Assembly (NCBI GenBank): GCA_963678705.1
Contig: CAVMBN010000233.1
Location: forward strand, 248,001 to 312,000
Length of the DNA: 64,000 nt
Direction of reading: 5' to 3'
From: Panorpa germanica
Taxonomy: Eukaryota > Arthropoda > Insecta > Mecoptera > Panorpidae
Shown: piece by piece, positions 58,837 to 64,000 of the stretch
Layout: each line of letters begins with the position of its first letter
Numbering within the stretch: position 1 is the first letter of the stretch
Notes under the pieces: model-generated
Databases searched by the model: none
What the model was told of the DNA's origin: nothing
The model's input: only the letters and a program-made list of their open reading frames with translations
Program-made: the position numbers and the translations under genes

Positions 58837-61800
58837 AAAAGTAATTATTAATTTTAATTTCATATTATATATAGCAGCACTTGTGTGAACAAATGTGCAT
58901 GTTATAATAAAAAAAAACTATTTAATAACTTTTAACCATATAATTGTATGTAAAATTGTATTTTTTTGTAAAGAATGTCACGTTAGCACCCACTCTTAAG
59001 CTATTTTAAAGTAACCGTAATGTTTTAATATTTAAAATTTTTATTTTTTTAGTTTCATCATTTCTATTTTTGAGTAAAAAAGACACAGTTGATACAACTG
59101 CAAGTATAAAAAATATAAAAGTTAATAATAATTTTAATTTCATATTATATATAGCAGCACTTGTGTGAACAAATGTGCATGTTATAATAAAAAAAAAACT
59201 ATTTAACAACTTTTAACCATATAATTGTATGTAAAAATGTATTTTTTTGTATAGAATGTCACGCTATCACCCACTCTTAAACTATTTTAAAGTAACAGAA
59301 ATAATTTATTATTTTAAAAAATTTATTTTTTCAGTTCCATCATTACTATTTTTGAGTAAAAAAGACACAGTTGGTACAACTGCAAGTACAAAAAACATAA
59401 AAGTTAATAATAATTTTAATTTTATATTATATATAGCAGCACTTGTGTATACAAATGTGCATGATAAAATAAAACAAAATTTTATAACTTTTAACCATAT
59501 ATTTGTATGTAAAAATTTATTTTTTTGTATTGAATTTCACTTTACCACACAATCTAAATGTATTTTAAAGTAACAGAAATGTATTTTAATTTTAAAATTT
59601 TAATTTTTTTAGTTCCATCACTACAATTTTTGTGAAAAAGAGACACAGTTAGTACAACTGCAAGTTCAAAAAATATAAAAGTTATTATTAATTTTAATTT
59701 CATATTATATATAGCAGCACTTGTGTGAACAAATGTGCATGTTATAATAAAAAAAAAACTATTTAATAACTTTTAACCATATAATTGTATGTAAAAATGT
59801 ATTTTCTTGTATAGAATGTCACATCACCCACTCCTACGCTATTTTAAACTAACAGAAATGTGTTATTATTTTAAAAATTTAATTTTTTCAGTTCCTTCAT
59901 TACTATTTTTGAGTAAAAGAGACACAGTTGGTACAAGTACAAAAAATATAAAAGTTAATAATAATTTTAATTTCATATTATATATAGCAGCACTTGTGTA
60001 TACAAATGTGCATGATAAAATAAAACAAAATTTTATAACTTAAATATATATTTGTATGAAAAAATTTATTTTTTTGTATTGATTTTCACTTAACCACACA
60101 ATCTAAATGTATTTTAAAGTAAGAGAAAGGTATTAATATTTTAAAAATTTCATTTTTTTAGTTCCATTACTAAAATTTTTGTGTAAAAGAGAAAGAGTTA
60201 GTACAACTGCAAGTTTAAAAAATATAAAAGTTATTATTAATTTTAATTTCATATTTTATATAGCAGCACTTTTGTAAACACATGTGCATGTTATAATAAA
60301 AAAAAAACTTTAATAATTTTTAACCATATAATTGTTTGTGAAAATTTATTTTTTTGTAAAGAATGTCACGTTAACACCCACTCCTAAGCTATTTTAAAGT
60401 AACAGAAATGTATAAATATTTTAAAATTTTTATTTTTTTAGTTCCATCAGTACTATTTTTGAGTAAAAAAGACACACTTGGTACAACTGCAAGTACAAAA
60501 AATAAAAAAGTTAATAATAATTTTAATTTCATATTATATATAGCGGCACTTGTGTGAAGAAATGTGCATGTTATAATAAAAAAAAACTATTTAATAACTT
60601 TTAATCATATAATTGTATGTAAAAATGTATTTTTTTGTAAAGAATGTCACGTTAGCACCCACTCTTAAGCTATTTTAAAGTAACAGAAATGTTTTAATAT
60701 TTAAAATTTTTATTTTTTTAGTTCCATCATTACTATTTTTAAGTAAAAAAGACACAGTTGATACAACTGCAAGTATAAAAAATATAAAAGTTATTAATAA
60801 TTTTAATTTCATATTATATATAGCAGCACTTGTGTGAACAAATGTGCATGTTATAATAAAAAAAAAACTATTTAATAACTTTTAACCATATAATTGTATG
60901 TAAAAATGTATTTTTTTGTAAAGAATGTCACGTTAACACCCACTCTTAAGCTATTTTAAAGTAACAGAAATGTATTAATATTTTAAAATTTTAATTTTTT
61001 TAGTTCCATCGTTATTTTTTTTGAGAAAAAAAGACACAGTTGGTACAACTGCAAGTACAAAAAATATAAACGTTAATAATAATTTTAATTTCATATTATA
61101 TATAGCAGCGCTTGTGTATACAAATGTGCATGATAAAATAAAACAAAATTTTATAACTTTTAACCATATAAATGTATGTAAAAATTTATTTTTTTGTATT
61201 GAATTTCACTTTACCTCACAATCTAAATGTATTTTAAAGTAACAGAAATGTATTAATATTTTAAAAATTTAATTTTTTTAGTTTTATCACTACAATTTTT
61301 TTGTAAAAGAGACAGTTAGTACAACTGCAAGTTCAAAAAATATTAAAGTTATTATTATTTTTAATTTCATATTATATATAGCAGCACTTGTGTGAACAAA
61401 TGTGCATGTTATAATAAAAAAAAACTTTAATAACTTTTAACCATATAATTGTATGTAAAAATGTATTTTTTTGTAAAGAATGTCACGTTAGCACCCACTC
61501 TTAAGCTATTTTAAAGTAACAGAAATGTTTTAATATTTAAAATTTTTATTTTTTTAGTTCCATCATTACTATTTTTGAGTAAAAAAAAAACAGTTGATAC
61601 AACTGCAAGTATAAAAAATATAAAAGTTAATAATAATTTTAATTTCATATTATATATAGCAGCACTTGTGTAAACAAATGTGCATGTTATAATAAAAAAA
61701 AATCTATTTTATAACTTTTAACCATATAATTGTATGTAAAAATGTATTTTTTTGTAAAGAATGTCACGCTATCACCCACTCTTAAGCTATTTTAAAGTAA

Positions 61801-61919
61801 CAGAAATGGGTTATTATTTTAAAAATTTTATTTTTTTAGTTCCATCATTACTATTTTTGAGTAAAAAAGACACAGTTGGTACAACTGCAAGTACAAAAAA
61901 TATAAAAGTTAATAATAAT
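58837..61919 (+). repeat. Satellite array block 5
   Basis: About 11 monomers. It begins with target duplication AAAAG and the rest of the monomer started before BEL. 59006-59573 closely resembles 43249-43816 (same AACCGTAATG-type neighbours and the minus-strand frame), so it is another piece of the block 4 higher-order pattern. It ends at AATAATAAT, where Copia copy 2 begins. Confidence 0.94.
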
Positions 61920-62097
61920 TATTGAAGCAGATATTATTTGCACAGTTATATATTAAATATTTTATTAATTAATAAGTCCTCAGACTGGAATATAGACATA
62001 AAACAATTGAATTTAATATAATAATTTTTTTTATATAAACAAAAACAAAACAAGTTTAAGTAATTTAATTCAAGAATGAATGTATTGTAATTCCACA
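61920..62097 (-). repeat. Copia copy 2, 3' LTR with a different U3
   Basis: 178 bp from TGTGGAATTACAATAC to CTGCTTCAATA. The first about 70 bp and the last about 60 bp align with the 321-bp LTR of copy 1 (CATTCATTCTT, TTGTTTATATAAA, GTCTGAGGACTTATTAATTA). The middle is much shorter and unrelated by eye. The first bases TGTGG have lost one T relative to TGTTGG. Confidence 0.8.
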
Positions 62098-62124
62098 CCC
62101 CCTCAAGACATTCATTTCAACAAT

Positions 62125-63999
62125 TTAAATAATTTGAAGTCCCAATCCTTCAGTGAATTTTTCATGTAACTCTCTTGGCAGTGCTTTTGTTAAAATATCC
62201 GCAACCATTTCATTAGTTGATACATGACGTAATTTAATAATTCCTTCATCAACTACATCACGAACAAAATAATGACGAATATCTATATGTTTTGTACGTG
62301 CATGATAAATCGAGTTCATTGCCAGTTGTTCAGCTCCACGATTGTCAATTAATATTTTAATTTTCAAAAATTTTTCTTGCTCTAGTTCAGTCAATAAATC
62401 ATTTAAATATATTGCTTCTCTTACAGCTTCTGATAAACTAACATATTCTGATTCAGTAGATGAAAGTGCCACAGTTCTTTGTTTTTGAGATTTCCAGCTC
62501 ACAGCACCCCCTGCCAACATAAATACATATCCAGAATATGATCTTCGATCTTCAAGACAACCTCCCCAATCAGCATCACAGTATCCAATCATAGATTTTG
62601 TTTCTTTAGTATAAAGTATTCCTAATTCTATTGTACCAGCTAAATATCTCAATATTCTCTTAACTCCCAACCAATCTTGTTTACTTGGTTTGTTTACAAA
62701 TTGAGCTAATCTTGAAACAGTATTTGCAATATCTGGTCGAGTTCCAACCACTAAATACATTAGTGCTCCAATAACTTCTCTATAAAATTTACTATTAATT
62801 TCTTCTTTTTCAGTTGAATAAAATATTTTCTTCTTTTGTAATTCTGCTGGCGTTTTAACTGGATTGCAATTATTCATTTCATATTTTTTAAGTAAATTGA
62901 TAATATATCTTGATTGATTAATAAAAATATATTGATCTGATTGATTAATTTCTATTCCCAAACATTGTTTTGCAAGACCTAGATCCTTAATTTCAAATTC
63001 TTCTTGTAGTTTAATTTTAATTTCATCAATCCAATCAACATCTGATGATGCAATTAAGAAATCATCAACATAAACTAGAAATAATAAAATATCTTTACCA
63101 CGTTTTGTATAATACAAACAACTCTCCTTTTTTGTTGACTTTAGTCCAATACTTTCCAACTTATTTGATAATTTTTCATTCCATTGTCGAGCAGCTTGTT
63201 TAAGACCATAGAGAGCTTTATTTAATTTACAAACATCACCTCCTTCTTCAATACATTTTAACATTTTTGTAGCTTTATTTTTGAATTCTTCAGACACCTG
63301 ACTATCATCAATTATCCACATCAAAATTTCATGTAGCATATCCGGTATTTCCATATAAACATTTTCTTCTAATATTCCATTTAAATAGGCAGTTACAACA
63401 TCAAATTGTCTTATTACAAGTTTTAATTCCACAGACAATGCAATTAAAAGTCTCATTGATTCCATTCTTGCAACTGGAGCAAAAGTTTGATCATAATCAA
63501 TACCATATTTCTGACTATAACCTTTTGCAACAATACGAGCTTCTCTTTTTTCAATAAGCCCATCTGATCCAAATTTATTTGTTAAAATCATTCGACTTCC
63601 CACAACACTTTGACCTTCAGGTAATTTTACAATATTCCAAGTATCATTTTTTAATAAACTTATGACTTCTGATTTAATTGCTCTCTTCCACTCAGCACAC
63701 TCTTGAGAATTAATAGCATCTTCCAATTTAACTTCAGCTACTCCTACAAATATATTATCATTATCATTATCATCTTCATTAGAATCAGATTCAATCCTTT
63801 CTTTAACTTCACAATTATTAACTTTTGAAAATAATTTTCTGGGACGTCCTTTCAAACCTGTTTTAATTAATTTTGGTCTTCCTGGTCCTCTTCTTTCTTC
63901 TCTAGTATATTCTCTTGAGTTTCTTCTAGGAGTTTCTTGAATAGATGATTGAATACCAGATGAATTTTCATTTTCTTCATTATCTTCTAAATTTTCTTC
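62125..63999 (-). CDS. Copia Pol polyprotein, C-terminal 625 codons (5' partial)
   Basis: Open from the window edge to TAA at 62127-62125. It begins in the acidic linker between integrase and RT. RT motifs: QFDVVTAYLNG, then GLKQAARQWNEKL, and the catalytic LVYVDDFLIAS (YVDD at 63072-63061). RNase H: MIGYCDADWGG, VALSSTESEYVSLSEA and KHIDIRHYFVRD, with the usual end ADILTKALP. No stop or shift is seen. If the rest is intact this copy could supply RT and RNase H to defective relatives such as copy 1. The apparent internal start near 63855 is not a real start, since upstream codons match copy 1. Confidence 0.92.
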   Translation of the reverse strand, partial: EENLEDNEENENSSGIQSSIQETPRRNSREYTREERRGPGRPKLIKTGLKGRPRKLFSKVNNCEVKERIESDSNEDDNDNDNIFVGVAEVKLEDAINSQECAEWKRAIKSEVISLLKNDTWNIVKLPEGQSVVGSRMILTNKFGSDGLIEKREARIVAKGYSQKYGIDYDQTFAPVARMESMRLLIALSVELKLVIRQFDVVTAYLNGILEENVYMEIPDMLHEILMWIIDDSQVSEEFKNKATKMLKCIEEGGDVCKLNKALYGLKQAARQWNEKLSNKLESIGLKSTKKESCLYYTKRGKDILLFLVYVDDFLIASSDVDWIDEIKIKLQEEFEIKDLGLAKQCLGIEINQSDQYIFINQSRYIINLLKKYEMNNCNPVKTPAELQKKKIFYSTEKEEINSKFYREVIGALMYLVVGTRPDIANTVSRLAQFVNKPSKQDWLGVKRILRYLAGTIELGILYTKETKSMIGYCDADWGGCLEDRRSYSGYVFMLAGGAVSWKSQKQRTVALSSTESEYVSLSEAVREAIYLNDLLTELEQEKFLKIKILIDNRGAEQLAMNSIYHARTKHIDIRHYFVRDVVDEGIIKLRHVSTNEMVADILTKALPRELHEKFTEGLGLQII

Positions 64000-64000
64000 T

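Larger units (their letters stand above)
61920..64000 (-). mobile_element. Copia retrotransposon copy 2, 3' part, runs off the window
   Basis: Minus strand. The visible part has the end of pol, the polypurine tract and a short LTR. The coding part is almost identical to copy 1 (differences such as INSQ/INFQ, KREAR/KRKAR, SEEFK/SEELK). It carries the 1061 bp that copy 1 lacks. The 5' LTR, gag, protease and most of integrase are beyond 64000, so completeness and target duplication (ATAAT at 61915-61919 expected) cannot be checked. Confidence 0.93.

Overview
This is repetitive, very AT-rich eukaryotic nuclear DNA, most likely from an insect. The Copia primer-binding site matches the Drosophila copia type, the BEL/Pao elements are primed by tRNA-Tyr, and the LINE tail and BEL polyprotein resemble those common in Hymenoptera. 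The order is an inference from protein flavour, not a proof. No single-copy host gene, rRNA or tRNA gene is visible.

The backbone is one satellite array of about 280-bp monomers, roughly 145 of them and about 41 kb in total. It fills 1-6581, 8715-12368, 14502-26283, 30073-45980, 52187-52358 and 58837-61919. Two monomer subfamilies alternate irregularly. Type B carries an open frame of about 90-108 codons; type A has the same frame broken by a few stops. Higher-order structure is layered on top: a 5.79-kb tandem duplication (2926-8714 and 8715-14501), a 2.96/4.08-kb series (16.2-26.2 kb) with three copies of a near-perfect palindrome, and a 3.06-kb pair (30.4-36.1 kb).

All other content is mobile DNA inserted into monomers. 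Intact paralogous monomers in the window allow most empty sites to be reconstructed. (1) A 2.13-kb 5' fragment of a minus-strand BEL/Pao element with a folded-back gag sits at 6582-8714 and was copied to 12369-14501 by the 5.79-kb duplication. Its leader carries 11 palindromic hairpins with a compensatory base-pair swap, and a 36-bp minisatellite that includes the primer-binding site. (2) A Copia element at 26284-30072 has LTRs that read as identical but carries a nonsense codon and a 1.06-kb deletion in pol. (3) A 6.2-kb non-autonomous Helitron on the minus strand at 45981-52186 has clear TC and hairpin-CTAG ends, lies exactly between A and T, and contains a dead LINE tail and tandem non-coding modules that repeat its terminal hairpin. 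(4) A nearly intact BEL/Pao element lies at 52359-58836. (5) A second Copia copy on the minus strand starts at 61920 and runs off the window; it retains the reverse transcriptase and RNase H that copy 1 lost.

There is no operon-like cooperation here. The functional links are retrotransposon ones: one polyprotein per element, LTR promoters, PBS and polypurine-tract priming, and possible trans-complementation of defective copies by full ones. The most unusual signals are the compensatory hairpin array in the BEL leader, the folded-back BEL insertion, the repeated Helitron termini, and the open frames conserved in the satellite.
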